A stretch of 64,000 nt of DNA from Riptortus pedestris (lineage: Eukaryota > Arthropoda > Insecta > Hemiptera > Alydidae). The DNA lies in NCBI GenBank assembly GCA_019009955.1, contig CM032233.1, positions 81,847,001 through 81,911,000 of the forward strand, in the 5' to 3' direction. A model generated the notes under the pieces. That model was given only the letters and a program-made list of their open reading frames with translations, was not told where the DNA came from and did no database searches. Numbering within the stretch: position 1 is the first letter of the stretch; the number at the start of each line of letters is the position of its first letter. A program made the position numbers and the translations under genes. Of the stretch, positions 46,161-57,321 are shown piece by piece.

Positions 46161-47560
46161 GTTTATCAAAAGCATAGATATGGATGTAGCAAAAATACAT
46201 TACAATGTAAAGTTGATTATGAGGAATAGGAATCATAATTCTATATATTTACCTTACATAGACTCGCAAATTAAACATTCGTTGAGTTTAACTTTAATTG
46301 ATATGTTTTGTTCTTATTTTATTTATTTACTTTTTCATTTCATATATTAATTTTATTTGTAATAATCTTACTTATTTTAATATTTTATTTTATTATTATT
46401 ATTTCTTTCATATACTATTTGAGCAGATAGTTAATTAACGTATATATATTGTAAAATAAAAATGTATTTAAACATAATCATACATGTAATATGCCATGTG
46501 GCAATGGAACATGTATTCAAATGAATAACACCTCATAGGGTTACTATGAGGAGAGAAAAAAAAGATAAAAAAGAATAATCTTCTAAAATTAAGCCATGAG
46601 TATATAAACTAATTGTCCTCATATGTTGATAATATACTAATGTTTATGTGTAAGGGAAAATAAATGGTAGGAAGTTTTTTACTTCCGTTTATAAATATAC
46701 ACCTCAACACCAACAACCCATTGCATTTGCTCGTTAGGTAAATGACAGGGGTAATTGATACACGTGCAATTTGATGCCGTGTTAAAATGGTTCATGGTTA
46801 TGCTTCAAAAGCCCATTACAAATAATGGCCTGGAAAAAGCGCTCACATGATAGTTTTGCAGTAATTGCTGGAGTGAACTTATATACAAGCAACCTAATAA
46901 TTACTTCTTTATTCACGTGATGGATACATGCCCATTTTTACCCCTACTTAACATGCAAATGTTACATCAATAAATTTTAATGAAAAAGACAAATGTATTT
47001 TCTTAATTAAATAAGAGCCCGAGTTGAATATAATAAGTGTGCACTAAAACATTTCAGAAGAATTTAATTCTATTCATATAATTATTGTCAATTAGTTTAA
47101 TTGTTGATAGCCGATATCCATTAATCATTCCTAGTTTAACGATTGTAGTTAACTACTGAAAAAAAAGAAGAAATTTAACTGACATGAGTTGAAGAAATAA
47201 AAAAAGTTATTATTTACATACAGAATGTTTTTACCCTTACATGATTATCCAATAAAAGCGTCCTTCACGCGAAGGCTGCTTATACTCAGCATATTTCCCT
47301 TGAACAGGAATGACACACAAACGACGCCATCTAAGTGTCATGCCTCCGCATACAACGTCCATTGCACATTCGGTTTTCTATTTCAACATTAGTAAGAGCT
47401 GTATATAATCAAGGCTTCATACTGAAGCAGAACTGAGCAGTAAATAGCAATAGAGGTGGACTAGAAGCAGAACATGAATGAATAAAGAAAACGCCGTTAA
47501 TTATTATTTATCAGATAAATAATATAAATTTTCTGGCACGCGTTAGAATGAAATATCAAT

Positions 47561-47562
<2 letters not shown>
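46161..47562. other. LINE 3' remnant then unique AT-rich DNA
   Basis: 46161-46560 may be the LINE 3' part and contains a hairpin CCTCATAGG-GTTA-CTATGAGG near 46526-46550. The remainder has no gene. An F1 right-end fragment in reverse lies at 47260-47310. Confidence 0.5.
47260..47310 (-). mobile_element. F1 right-end fragment, minus strand
   Basis: GTCCTTCACGCGAAGGCTGC and CAGCATATTTCCCTTGA, a decayed F1 terminus without the rest. Confidence 0.5.

Positions 47563-47599
<37 letters not shown>
47563..47599. repeat. (CA)n microsatellite
   Basis: Pure CA run of about 37 bp followed by a short TG-rich patch. Confidence 0.95.
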
Positions 47600-47602
<3 letters not shown>

Positions 47603-47683
47603 CTTCTGTGTGTGAGTGTGTCAGTATATAAAATATTTCGAAAATCATCTTATTATATTCTTTAATTTTTATGCCCACACACA

Positions 47684-48172
47684 TAGATAGATAGATAAAT
47701 CTATCTATATATTTGTCTGTTATTGCTCGAGCGGTCGGAATGTTTGTTTAATCGTTACCAAACTCGACACATAGGGGTTTTATGTAACATGAGTAGAAGC
47801 GGGGGTTTGCTAAAGGCTGAAAACTGAAATTGCAAATATCTCGGTTAATATTCAAGATAGAGAATAAATGTATATAACAATATCTATAGTGAATTGGATT
47901 ACCTATAAGATTGATTCTATACATTTTTTCGATCCGACGTATAGTAACGGAAATATTTCGAATTTTCAAAATTCTCCTTCTCTAAACCCCCCCCCTTCCC
48001 CTGGTCCGATTCCAGCCGTTAACGAACTTGATCTTTCTTTTTACATAAAATGACTAAATATTGAGTTTGGTAACGATTAAACAATAATTTCGACCGCTAC
48101 CTAGGTAGGATCGATGGACATTTGAAGAAAAATTTCAAAAATCGCGTCATGAGTACGACCTCAATAGCTTCC
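47684..48172 (-). mobile_element. F1 repeat, chimeric orientation
   Basis: A palindromic TAGATAGATAGATAAATC..TATCTA microsatellite and a plus-strand core piece (TGCTCGAGCGGTCGGAATG, ACCAAACTCGACACATAG, to about 47785) are joined to a minus-strand copy. That copy starts at ACATGAGTAGAAGCGGGGG and runs through GTTAATATTCAAGATAGAG, CCCCTTCCCCTGGTCCG, CTACCTAGGTAGGATCGATG and GTCATGAGTACGACCTC. Its terminus and microsatellite are deleted. Confidence 0.8.
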
Positions 48173-48471
48173 AGCCTCAAAATTGGCATGAGGTTGGTCT
48201 AACTTCATCAGAACTAAGAACTATCTTGTGTTCCAATAAAAGTTCCATTACCTTGGCCACAATTGCCAAAATATTAAAGGAATAAGGGGTTAAATTTTAT
48301 TCTGTGTAGGATAGAGGTAAGAACTATCTTGTGTTCTGAGGAAAAGCTATTTTTATATCTTTTTGAATTTTATGAAATATAAAAATATTTCTATAAAGAA
48401 AATGTTTGAAGAATATTGACACAGAGGTTTCATAATTAGACCAAGACGGTTGCAGAGGACCTGTTCCTTTA
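48173..48471. other. unique AT-rich spacer
   Basis: No feature seen. GAACTAAGAACTATCTTGTG and a similar phrase recur about 80 bp apart. Confidence 0.4.
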
Positions 48472-48944
48472 GGCTAGGCCTCCACTAGCGATTTCTTGTC
48501 ACGCGATTTTTCTGTCGTAAAAATAGAACTCATTGTTTGCAATTCAAGTGAACACACTTGCGAGTAAGTAATCGCAGCGATTAAAAAATAGCAACTTGTC
48601 CTGTTTCCTCAGCGAGACGACTGTCGCTTCACGGAATAAACCACATGGGCAGGCCTGGACGTGCATCCATTTTCTAGAGTTTAGTCGCGATTTTGAAAAC
48701 GGCTGTATCAAATCACGCTTTTCTTCCCGCTGGTTAGTTACCTAAAATGTCTGACGACGAATTGGGTGGACGCATATTTCTCGCTCGAAGCAAAAGAGCG
48801 ACCACACAAGAAGTTTCAATGAGATCCATTGGGAAACTGATATAAATTAGTGATTTTTTTTATCGCAGTGGATTGACCTTCCAATATTTCCGCAACAGCG
48901 ATTTTTTTGTCGCCGCGACAAGAAGTCGCTAGTGGAGGCCTGCC
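48472..48944. mobile_element. PIF/Harbinger-like MITE with TTA target duplication
   Basis: Inverted ends are GGCTAGGCCTCCACTAGCGA on the left and the complement of GGCAGGCCTCCACTAGCGAC on the right. TTA lies outside both (48469-48471 and 48945-48947). The terminal similarity extends inward (TTTCTTGTC..CGCGA..TTTTT). The 473-bp element is different in sequence from the one at 4760-5644, so two Harbinger families are present. An internal ATG frame (MSDDELGGRIFLARSKRATT, 48748-48840) is a possible remnant of a gene start, unproven. Confidence 0.85.
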
Positions 48945-49185
48945 TTAAGGAATGGAGTGCCTGTTAGCAAGCAACTAATACTCGTAAATGAAAATTAATT
49001 CAGTATGTAAGAAAGGTCCCTCACGAAGGATTTGCATCATTAGTGGTTTTTCTAAGATTCCTAGAATTTAGAGAATGTATTCCAGTTCCATCATTCAAAT
49101 AATATTTATGTCTAGGATATGGTACCAATTAAAACATGACTATTTTGGTCTCTGTAAAGAGAACTTGCGGAATGTTAAAAACAAA
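48945..49185. other. unique AT-rich spacer
   Basis: No feature seen. Confidence 0.4.
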
Positions 49186-49515
49186 TCCGTCACGCAGAAG
49201 CTACGTAAAGTAAGCAGGGTTCTCTTCTAAATTTTGAGTATGGTATAGATTAAATAAACATTTACGAGTTAAGTATGTAAAATCTTAAACGATGACGTCA
49301 TCATACTACATATTTGTATGTATCCCACACAGTATAAGTTCAATGAAAACAAAAATGAGTATTTACACTTAGAATAATATGGTTCACGATATAACAGCTT
49401 ACTGATAATTTGACATTGATGGGAGTGGGGGCGTACTGAAGGCTGAAAACTAAATAATGCAAATATCTCGGCTAATATTCATGACAGAGAAAATATGTGT
49501 ATAACAACATTTACT
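49186..49515 (-). mobile_element. F1 repeat, minus strand, truncated
   Basis: Right end in reverse (TCCGTCACGCAGAAGCTACG), then AAGTTCAATGAAAACAAAAA, TGGGAGTGGGGGCGTACTG and CTCGGCTAATATTCATGAC. It joins, near 49516, a plus-strand F1 piece. Confidence 0.75.
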
Positions 49516-49944
49516 CGGTCATGTAATAAATCACCATTCGAACATAAATACCAAATAATGTTTTCAGGAGACATTTATTATTCCAGATACACGCAAATAT
49601 GTTCTGGTGACCTCCCCCCCCTTCTTAAATTTTTGGACTTCTTAAATTTGATTGATTGAGATAAAAATTATTCTGATTCATTGTAAATTACAGTATTAAA
49701 TATAGTACATAGTTTCCAATCAAATTAATATGTTATATTGAGATATATCACAGTAATTGTTTTTCTCTCAGGTAAGAAGTGGGCAGAACCGTTTGTTTAC
49801 ATTTCATGTGATTTCCGTTGGGAGGTTTCTTATCGTTTTTATTTATTCACTTAATAGGCACGGTGGTGTTGTGTTACCGGTATTATATATTGTTAAACTT
49901 AACGCGGGAAATCTGCTTAGTTTACGCAGCCTTGCGTGACGGAC
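49516..49944 (+). mobile_element. F1 repeat, right half
   Basis: Starts in the CACCATTCGAACATAAATAC block, continues CAAATATGTTCTGGTGACC, TTTTTGGACTTCTTAAATTT, CACGGTGGTGTTGTGTTACC and ends GGGAAATCTGCTTAG, ACGCAGCCTTGCGT, GACGGAC. Four bases (TTTT) separate it from the next F1 left end. Confidence 0.85.
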
Positions 49945-50211
49945 TTTTAGCAGATTTCCCTTAAGGGAAATCAGCTATTGAGGTCGTACTCATGACGCGA
50001 GTTTCGAAACATTTCTTCAAATGTCCACCGATCCTACCCAGGAGATGATGAAATTGAGGTCCGTTCACAATTATATGTATATATCTATATATATACAGGG
50101 TGCGGCAGAAAGGACGGACGGTTTTTAAAAAGTTATAAAACAGTTAATTTTTACTCAAAAACAAATTTATTGATGCAATAAGGTTCACAAGAAAATAGCA
50201 TTTGAGACCTG

Positions 50212-50559
50212 TCAAGTGTGGAAAATAACCCCAGGCATGTGGTGGCCGAAATCGTTGATGCAGTGCTGGAGGCGTTCTTGGAAGTTCGCATAGACTCTCT
50301 CCAACATTGCTCCCTCAACTTGGGCGACTTCCACGCGAATTTCGTCCTTCAATTCGTCCAGAGTTCGAGGCTTGTGCCCGTATACTCTAGCCTTGAGGTG
50401 TCCCCACAAGAAAAAATCGCATATGGATAAATCTGGGGACCGAGGAGGCCAATGAACATCGCCAAATCTGGAAATGAGGCGACCAGGGAAGAGAGGGCGA
50501 ATAACGTAGATTGTTGCTCTGGCTGTGTGGGCGGTCGCCCCATCCTGCTGGAACCACAC
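50212..50559 (-). pseudogene. mariner-superfamily transposase, C-terminal part
   Basis: The 115-residue frame contains WFQQDGATAHTAR near its start (second catalytic Asp in QQDGA). It continues WPPRSPDLSICDFFLWGHLK (third catalytic Asp in ICD) and ends LQHCINDFGHHMPG. The spacing from the second to the third Asp is 41 residues, so this would be a DD41D-type member of the IS630/Tc1/mariner superfamily rather than classical mariner (DD34D). The N-terminal DNA-binding domains and first Asp are absent. The frame is open, suggesting recent activity, but it is only about one third of a transposase. Confidence 0.9.
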
Positions 50560-50569
50560 ACGTCGGGTT

Positions 50570-50720
50570 GGGACACAAGCCCCGAACTCTGGACGAATTG
50601 AAGGACGAAATTCGCGTGGAAGTCACCCAAGTTGAGGGAGCAATGTTGGAGAGAGTCTATGCGAACTTCCAAGAACGTCTCCAACACTGCATCAACGATT
50701 TCGGCCACCACATGCCTGAA
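50570..50720 (+). pseudogene. inverted duplicate of transposase C-terminus
   Basis: Plus-strand frame KPRTLDELKDEIRVEVTQVE, AMLERVYANFQERLQHCIND, FGHHMPEII differs from the minus-strand copy by a few residues (for example T for A after VEV). It has no catalytic residues. Confidence 0.85.
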
Positions 50721-50739
50721 ATCATTTGAGACGGAAAGA

Positions 50740-50975
50740 TTTTATTTTGTTTTTGGCAAAGCTTCTATGTGTACAACTGCTCTTCCCGTCTAGGCGCACT
50801 TTTCCCCGTAAGGGTCCCTTGAGCGACATATGGAAAAAAAGTTTAGGTTTGAAGAATAAATGAAAATAAGACTCTAATGATTCTCCACTGTTTGACATCA
50901 CCGTGAGTAATTCAAATCATAATCATGGACAGCATTTATTATAATTAAATATCATCTATTATGTACGTATTTTGT
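50740..50975 (-). mobile_element. F2 internal fragment
   Basis: Resembles 26385-26650 in the same orientation (TATGTGTACAACTGCTCTTC, GTTTGAAGAATAAATGAAAA, TAATTCAAATCATAATCATG, AATTAAATATCATCTATTAT). Confidence 0.65.
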
Positions 50976-50984
50976 ATATACAAT

Positions 50985-51936
50985 CTAGCTAATATACCCG
51001 GCAATGCCCGGGAAATCATTGTTGACTGACTAATGATTGTATTTTTATAGATAATCGTTGAAAAACCAATTGGGATCGGAATATCACAATTTTTCATTTC
51101 AGGCCTCCCTCATAACCCCCACTCCCATTTGGACCTAAAAATTTTAATATATCTTATAATCATGGAAGAATTAATGCTAATTCACATTCCGAGTTTTTTT
51201 AAATTCGGTTCAATAGTTAAGAAAATTGTTGGCTCCCGCTCTAGTTTTTAGTGTATATCTCGTTTATACTTCGGTATACGACGATAGTGTATATAACAAA
51301 AGTTTCTCTAAATAACAAAATAAACAACTTTTGTTATGTGCATATTTCCGGAAACCCCAATAGGAAACGAAATATCAATATTTTTAACTTCAGGCCTCCC
51401 TTACAACCCCCACTCCTGCCCGTCCCTAGAAATGTTAGTATAGCTTATTATAATAAAGCGTTAGTGCTAATAGGCACACCGAGTTTTATTGAGTTCGGTT
51501 GAGACTTTTGTGCCAAATAAAATTGTTTACTCCCGCTATAATTTTTAGCGTACGACGCCTTTATACTTCGGTATAGTGTATATAACAAAAGATTCTCTAA
51601 ATAACAAAATAAACAATTTTTGTCATGTTCATGTTTGCTGGAAAACCAATAGGAAACGAAATATCGCTATTTTTAATTTATGGCTTCCCTTATAACCCCC
51701 ACTCCTGTTCGTCTCAGAGGATATTAATATAGCCTAAAGTCTAAGTTGGGTTAGTAGTAATATACATACCAAGTTTCATAAAATTCGGTTCAGCCGTTTA
51801 TGCGTGAAAAGGCAACAAACAAACAAACAAACATACACGAAAGAATCAAAATGCAGTTATGGTGTCTATGACATGTGAAACGAAAAGTTATCGTGAAATT
51901 TCGCGAAAAAAATCATTGTACAGACAGAGGTTACAA
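50985..51936 (-). mobile_element. F2 Helitron-like element, minus strand
   Basis: Opens CTAGCTAATATACCCGGCAA, TGCCCGGGAAATCATTG (the hairpin/CTAG end in reverse). Three modules follow (near 51105, 51395 and 51683), then TTCGGTTCAGCCGTTTATGC, a CAAA run, CGCGAAAAAAATCATTGTAC and AGACAGAGGTTACAAT before TA. About 0.95 kb, shorter than 26321-28456 because the element-specific segment after the hairpin is deleted. Non-coding. Confidence 0.85.
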
Positions 51937-52448
51937 TTATATATATATATATATATATGTGTGTCTGTTAACGCTCTAGCGGTCGCAATTTTTGTTTGAT
52001 CGTTACCAAACTCGGAGTTTAATCGTTTTATGTAAAAAGGAAGATCAAGTTCGTTAATGGCGGAAATCGGACAAGTGGGAGAGGGGGGTTTAAAGGGGAG
52101 GATTTTTGAAAATTCAAAATATCTCCGTTATTATTCATCAAATCGAAAAATTGTATAAAATCAATCTTATTGCACATTAAATTTACTATAAATATTGTTC
52201 GATACATTTATTCTGTATCTTGAATATTAACCAAGATATTTGCATTTGTTTTCTGTGCGTGGTCGGCAGGAGTCGGCTATGTTCGGGACATTCCGCCGAG
52301 AGCTCTGGCGGCCGTTTCCGTAAAGTATTCGTCCCTCGTGAATAGGTTTAGAGATCCCTTACACTACAGTTGTTATTGGGCAGATTTCTCGACTGTGAAA
52401 CTTCACGTGGGAAATCTGCTTAGTTTACGCAGCCCCTGCGTGAGGGAC

Positions 52449-52991
52449 TTTTTTGATGGCAGATAGAAACGAACCAAAAGTACTATATATTGGCAAAATG
52501 AAAGATTAGGTTAAAATGAAATTTACACGGAAACCACACGGAATTAGTAGATTGTGAATTCATCAATTAGCATAGCAAATAAAAAAACCCTCATCTCGTA
52601 ATAACAGGAATTTTATTGAACAAAAAAGTGGAATCGTAATAAGAAAGATGAGAAAAGGAGTGGGGAGGAAAGGGGGGGAAAAAAGGTTAAACTTTCTGAT
52701 GAGACAATTCAGGTTGCGGGAATGGCGCGAGCGGACTGGAAAGCTCTCCTGCTAACTTGCAATAACTCCACTTTGACCAGCTTCTCAACTCTCTGAACAA
52801 CTTTCCAAATGAAACCCGTTTATATCATGAATAATGAAACATTTTTCTTCCCCCACTTTCTTTATAATTTTTTTATTTGTTTGGCAGTTGAAAGCCTAAT
52901 ACATCTGATTTCATTATTATTTCAAGTTAAATCAATGAAGGGCCTCAGAAAAGTAGTCTCTCTTGGGCCAAGTAGCATACAGTCAAAAATA
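52449..52991. other. unique AT-rich DNA, no gene
   Basis: Nothing recognisable. Confidence 0.45.
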
Positions 52992-54036
52992 AGACCGTCA
53001 CTCAGGGCTGATTAAACTAAGCAGAGTTCCCACGTACAACACATTTGTGATCTCCTCTCACCCCATATCCTCTATTTCTATGTAAAGAAAACCAATGAGT
53101 ATAAGGGTGGGGGAGGGGCTTACTGAAGGCGGAATACAAGAATAATAACCCGCTTAATACTTGAGTTACGAAAAATGTATAGTTCAGCAATTGTAGAATA
53201 TCACTAGCTTAACAAGATTGGTTTTATAACATTTTACGATCCAACTCATAATAACGAAGATATTTTGAATTTTCGAACCACCTCCCCCTCTAAACCCCCA
53301 AAATTCCAGGGCCGACTTCCGCCAATAACAAATATTGTATTTAGTGTTCACTGAAAAAGCTGTATATCGAATATCGTATAGATCAACTAAACATTTTCGA
53401 AACAAAATCATACAATATTAATTGATGGCGTCAAGCAACGAATTTACGCGTATCTCGCATAATAAAGATATCTTGGAAATAATATCGGGTATTTAAGCTT
53501 AGAACAAAGTGGTTCCTGATAAAATAGCGTATTGCTAATATGGCATGAGCAGGAGTTACTGAAGGATGAAAACTAAAAACTCCAAATATCTCGGTTAATA
53601 TTCATATTAGAGAAAATATGTATATAGCAATATTAATAGAAAATTATATTTACAATAACATTGATTCCATACAAATTTTCGATCCGACGGATAGCAATGG
53701 AAATATTTAGAATTTTCGAAATGTCCCCCATCTAACCCCCCCCCTTCCCAATAGTCTGATTTTAGCCGTTAACGAAATTGATCTTTCTTTTTACATAAAA
53801 CGATTATATATCGAGTTTGGTAATGATAAAACGAAAATTGCAACCGCTAGAGCGGTAACTGACAAATAAATAGATAGATAGATAGATTTATCTATCTATA
53901 TATCTATACATATATATAGTTTAGGACGTACCACATTTTTGTCATCTACTAGCTAGGATCGATGGACCTGGGAAGAATTTTTTCGAAAATCTAATCATCA
54001 GTAAAACCTCAATAGCTGATCAGCTAAAATAATAGT
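52992..54036 (-). mobile_element. F1 repeat, minus strand, long but rearranged
   Basis: Right end in reverse (GACCGTCACTCAGGGCTGAT, AAGCAGAGTTCCCACGT) leads into a diverged piece (52992-53400). A more standard piece follows from 53430: CGTATCTCGCATAATAAAG, GTTAATATTCATATTAGAG, TTTTCGATCCGACGGATAG, GCAACCGCTAGAGCGGTAAC, and a TAGATAGATAGATAGATT..ATCTATCTATA palindromic microsatellite at 53871-53900. It ends ATTTTTGTCATCTACTAGC and CCTCAATAGCTGATCAGCT, where the palindromic left end is shortened. The R2/R4-type element starts just beyond. Confidence 0.75.
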
Positions 54037-54112
54037 AACCCCCAAAAATGTGATTGATTAACTTGGTAATAATTAATAACACTTCTTATAATACTAAGAA
54101 TAATAATAATAA

Positions 54113-54534
54113 ACGGTCCAAAATTCAAGCTCTGACTTCAGCTTGGAGGAGAATGACCCTCCTCCCGCTCCTGTCAGAAAAGGTAGGCCAAGGAGTACGC
54201 AACAACGCATCAAATGGACTAAGGACATGCATATTGCAGTTATGCGAGCGTACTACTTAGCCACAAAATGTGACACTGAAAAAACGGGATAGACTAGACG
54301 CATTGAACAGTATTGGAATGAACTCTATCCTCAGATTACATTAAAGTCTCAAAACCTCTCAGATCAAGTTATGCGCATATTGCGAACAGGTAAGATACTG
54401 ACAAGTTTTGAACTTGAGGAAATTAAAAATGAAGTAAGGCAGACAATTGGACTAGAAAATGAAATTGAGCAAGTAGTTCTAATGAGCCAACGCAAATCAA
54501 TGATATGGAACAAGAAGTTGAACCAATAAGAGAA
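54113..54534 (+). pseudogene. R2/R4-type ORF, N-terminal region
   Basis: One frame reads VQNSSSDFSLEENDPPPAPV, RKGRPRSTQQRIKWTKDMHI and AVMRAYYLATKCDTEKTG, then a stop. It continues RIEQYWNELYPQITLKSQN, LSDQVMRIL and ends SQRKSMIWNKKLNQ-stop at 54531. 'KWT..M..VMRAYY.AT...TGYR..L...WNELYP.I.LS.QNLSDQVR.I' is a conserved N-terminal module I recognise from related animal elements; it probably acts in nucleic-acid binding (inference). A stop replaces the Tyr after TG. A frameshift near 54485 leads into the next segment. No convincing ATG precedes it; the true start may be lost. Confidence 0.75.
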
Positions 54535-55026
54535 AATGATAAGACAAATATATCTATTGCCCTAGATGATCTGCTCATGTCCGAATTCGTGAAATATGAA
54601 GGCATTCCATTCCATATGAGGCCAAGCATCCCAAGAATTCCTTATAATAAAAAATCATTAAGTGCTGTTAAAACTATGAATAATGTTTTGGAGTCCCGTG
54701 TTGAATCAGTCGATAATATCGAGCAAATTAAACATTGGACATATTCAGCTGCAAGAGGAGTGGCGTGCTATCTAGGTATAGTTCGAGAAGATAATAAAAA
54801 CTCTCAGAACAAAAGCCAACAAAGTCTGGGTATTCCGCAATGGCAGCGACGATTAGAGAAAAAGATAGCTGACCTTCGTAAGAGAATTGTTATCTTGACT
54901 AACTTGTGTAATCCAGATGGTTCTAGTGCCAAGCTCAAAGGTGAAACTGATGAAATTATTGTTCTTCACCTAGGCTTGGTAAATGAGAACGATCTTATTG
55001 AGACTGTAAGAGCCTATTTAGATTAA
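54505..55026 (+). pseudogene. R2/R4-type ORF, linker before reverse transcriptase
   Basis: 173 residues open, starting MEQEVEPIRENDKTNISIAL, with IPRIPYNKKSLSAVKTMNNV and PQWQRRLEKKIADLRKRIVI (basic, helix-prone). The proper continuation (FRLRKQRLAVYANRIRRYKE) is in another frame from about 55019, so the stop at 55024 is produced by a frameshift. The frame upstream of the ATG (PTQIND) is also open, so this ATG is not the real start. Confidence 0.8.
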
Positions 55027-55927
55027 GAAAACAAAGGCTTGCTGTTTATGCGAATAGGATACGGAGATACAAAGAATCACATATAAGGAAGAAACAAAAT
55101 GCACTATTTAGCATGCAAGGAAAATATTTTTACCGCAGCATTGGCACAAGCATGGTTAAGAAGCAAATAGATTGTAATGTCAACGATTTGACCAATTATT
55201 GGGCAAATATTTGGGAATTACCTGTGGCTCGTAGAAGTGAACAATGGATTAAAGATCTCACACACGGATTAAAAAATATTCCTGAAATGGCAGATGGCAG
55301 CATATCGGCTGAAGAAGTGACGCAAGCATTAAAAAAAATGCATAACTGGAAATGCCCCGGTCGAGATGGAATTCAGAATTATTGGTTCAAGCATTTTACA
55401 TGCTTACATCACATGTTAGCTAGATGTTATTCAGATTTATTGACAGGCCATGTTACAATACCTGAAGATTTTGCTGAGGGTGTGACCTATATGATTCCGA
55501 AAAAGGAAGGTCACTTAGAACCTAAAGATTACAGGCCCATTACTTGCTTAAATGGAATCTATAAACTATTTACATCTATAATTAGTGCTAAAATAAATAG
55601 CCATCTTGTTTCCAACGGGCTTATTGCCCCAGAGCAGCTAGGTTGTAAAAGTGTTGCTAAGGGATGTAAAGAGATATTAGTTATAGATTCATTTATAGCG
55701 TCTCAGGTATCCAAAGAACAGCGGAATATTTGTATAGCATGATTGACTAAAAGAAAGCGTATGACTCAGTACCTCATAGTTGGCTAATTGAAGTTTTAAA
55801 AGTTTATAAAATTGCTCCAAGTGTAACCAATTTATTGTCACGTTTAATGGCAACATGGAAAACTTCGCTTAGCATTGGAAAGGGGAAGACAAAATTCCAG
55901 AGCGAGACAATTAAAATAAAAAGAGGT
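55019..55927 (+). pseudogene. R2/R4-type reverse transcriptase, fingers and palm A-B
   Basis: Open to 55740. It starts FRLRKQRLAVYANRIRRYKE and continues with NALFSMQGKYFYRSIGTS and the thumb-like WKCPGRDGIQNYWFKHF box. Next is the PKKEGHLEPKDYRPITCLNG motif and LFTSIISAKINSHLVSNGLI. The frame then changes. From 55743 the first catalytic box reads ID-stop-KKAYDSVPHSW (palm A Asp present, a stop in place of a Tyr), followed by LATWKTSLSIG-like sequence and the RGI..QGDSLNP palm B box, which is split by a one-base deletion near 55929. Function is predicted lost. Confidence 0.88.
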
Positions 55928-55929
55928 AT

Positions 55930-57321
55930 TACCAAGGTGATAGTCTCAACCCCTTAAGGTTTTGCCTAGCTATGAATCCCATGAGCCAAATAATTCGAGG
56001 CAGTGAATACGGTTACGAAATTTCTATAGGTAAAAATGAAACTAAAGTAAGTCATAGCCTTTATATGGATGACATTAAGTTATATGCAAAGACACCTACC
56101 CAGTTGCAAAGTATGATAGGCATAATAAAGAATTATAGTGATTCTGTTGGTATGTCTTTTGGGTTAGATAAATGTGCTGTCTTGCATATTTCACGAGGTC
56201 AGAAAATGACTACAGATAATATAATAGTTTCTGATGAAACCTATATTCACGAACTAGAAAGAACTGAATCATACAAATATCTTGGTTTTCAACAGCATCT
56301 GAAAATAGCGAAAAAGGATGTAAAAGACCTATTAAAAAATGAATTTATTAAGCGCTTGCGACTTATTTTTAACAGCTATCTTTCAAGCCGATATAAAATA
56401 AAAGCAGTTAATACATGGGCGATACCATCTCTTATCTATAGTTTTGACATAATAAAATGCTCTGACACTACTCTTGATGAGTTGGATAGACTCATAAGAA
56501 CGGAGATGACAAAAGCCAGAATGCACCATCCCATTTCATCTATGGCCAGGCTGTATTTATCGGGAAAACAAGGAGGACGAGGCCTTCTCAACATCCGAAA
56601 CCTATGTCGGTCTCAGGAAGTTAACCTGAGACATTACATAAGATCGAATGATAGCCACGTCTTCAAAGAAATAGTTAAACTTGATGATGGGTTTACGGCC
56701 TTGAACTTGAAATGTAGGAACAATCCTGAAGTTATAGATGAATCCCATTTTCTTTCAGAATGGCAAAGTAAGGAACATCATGGCCGTTACTACAGTCGCC
56801 TTTATGACTCTGAGCGAGACTTGGCTTATTCTGTCGCGTGGCTGACGTCTGGAAAGCTATTTTCAGAAACAGAAGGTTTCATTACAGCTATCCAAGACCA
56901 AGTGATTGCCACCAGATCATACAGACGTCATATCCTCAAGGACAGTAGTGTCTCAGACAAATGTAGATTATGCAACAAAGCTTATGAGTCCATTCAACAT
57001 ATTACGGCAGGATGTGAAATACTTGCTGGATCTGAGTACTTACAAAGGCACAATAACGTGGCAAAAGTATACCATCAAGCTCTAGCAGAGAAATTCGGCA
57101 TGGTAGACAGAAAGGTCGCTTATTATCGCTATATTCCTCAACAAATATTGGAAATAGATAATATAAAGATGTATTGGGACGAAGCGATGACAACTGACCA
57201 TACTGTACACCATAAAAACCGGATATTCTCATTATTGACAAGATCAATAAGATTGCTGATATTATTGACATTGCAGTACCCAGTGATGAAAATATTCGAA
57301 AATTCCATGCTGAAAAATTAA
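55930..57321 (+). pseudogene. R2/R4-type reverse transcriptase palm C-E, thumb and Cys-His knuckle
   Basis: The 449-residue open frame from ATG 55972 is the largest in the window, but coding homology continues upstream of the ATG (QGDSLNPLRFCLA). YMDD (catalytic box, residues 31-34) is intact, followed by GLDKCAVLH (palm D) and YKYLGFQQ (palm E). Thumb-like LIRTEMTKARMHHP and GRGLLNIRNLCRSQ boxes are typical of R2/R4 relatives. The knuckle CRLCNKAYESIQHITAGC is C-x2-C-x8-H-x4-C, and LQRHNNVAKVY is the conserved RHN motif of the restriction-like endonuclease domain. After KN at about 57220 the frame is wrong and the last 33 residues are spurious. Confidence 0.92.

Larger units (their letters stand above)
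50092..50731 (-). mobile_element. mariner/IS630-type relic with snap-back duplication
   Basis: A TA-flanked terminus (TA-CAGGGTGCGGCAGAAAGG) begins at 50092. Transposase C-terminal sequence follows on the minus strand. From 50570 the same C-terminal segment is repeated in the opposite orientation, making an inverted repeat (arms about 50232-50382 and 50570-50720, a few mismatches, spacer about 190 bp). The second terminal repeat is not seen. It interrupts F1 in the microsatellite and is followed by F2-derived sequence. Confidence 0.85.
49949..52448 (+). mobile_element. F1 repeat split by mariner and F2 insertions
   Basis: The left end AGCAGATTTCCCTTAAGGGA to GAGGTCCGTTCACAATTA is at 49949-50091. 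F1 resumes near 51959 (CTGTTAACGCTCTAGCGGTC), continues through GGACAAGTGGGAG and GATATTTGCATTTGTTTTC, uses the short-form middle (CGGGACATTCCGCCGAGAGC), and ends with the CGCAGCCCCTGCG hairpin and GAGGGAC before a T-run. The foreign 1.87 kb sits in the microsatellite position. The halves are well preserved, so the F1 copy is fairly young. Confidence 0.9.

Noticed and set aside
50349..50711. 120-residue minus-strand and 79-residue minus-strand frames over the mariner relic
   Set aside because: They cross the inverted repeat junction; only parts are transposase, and the rest is the antisense of the other arm.
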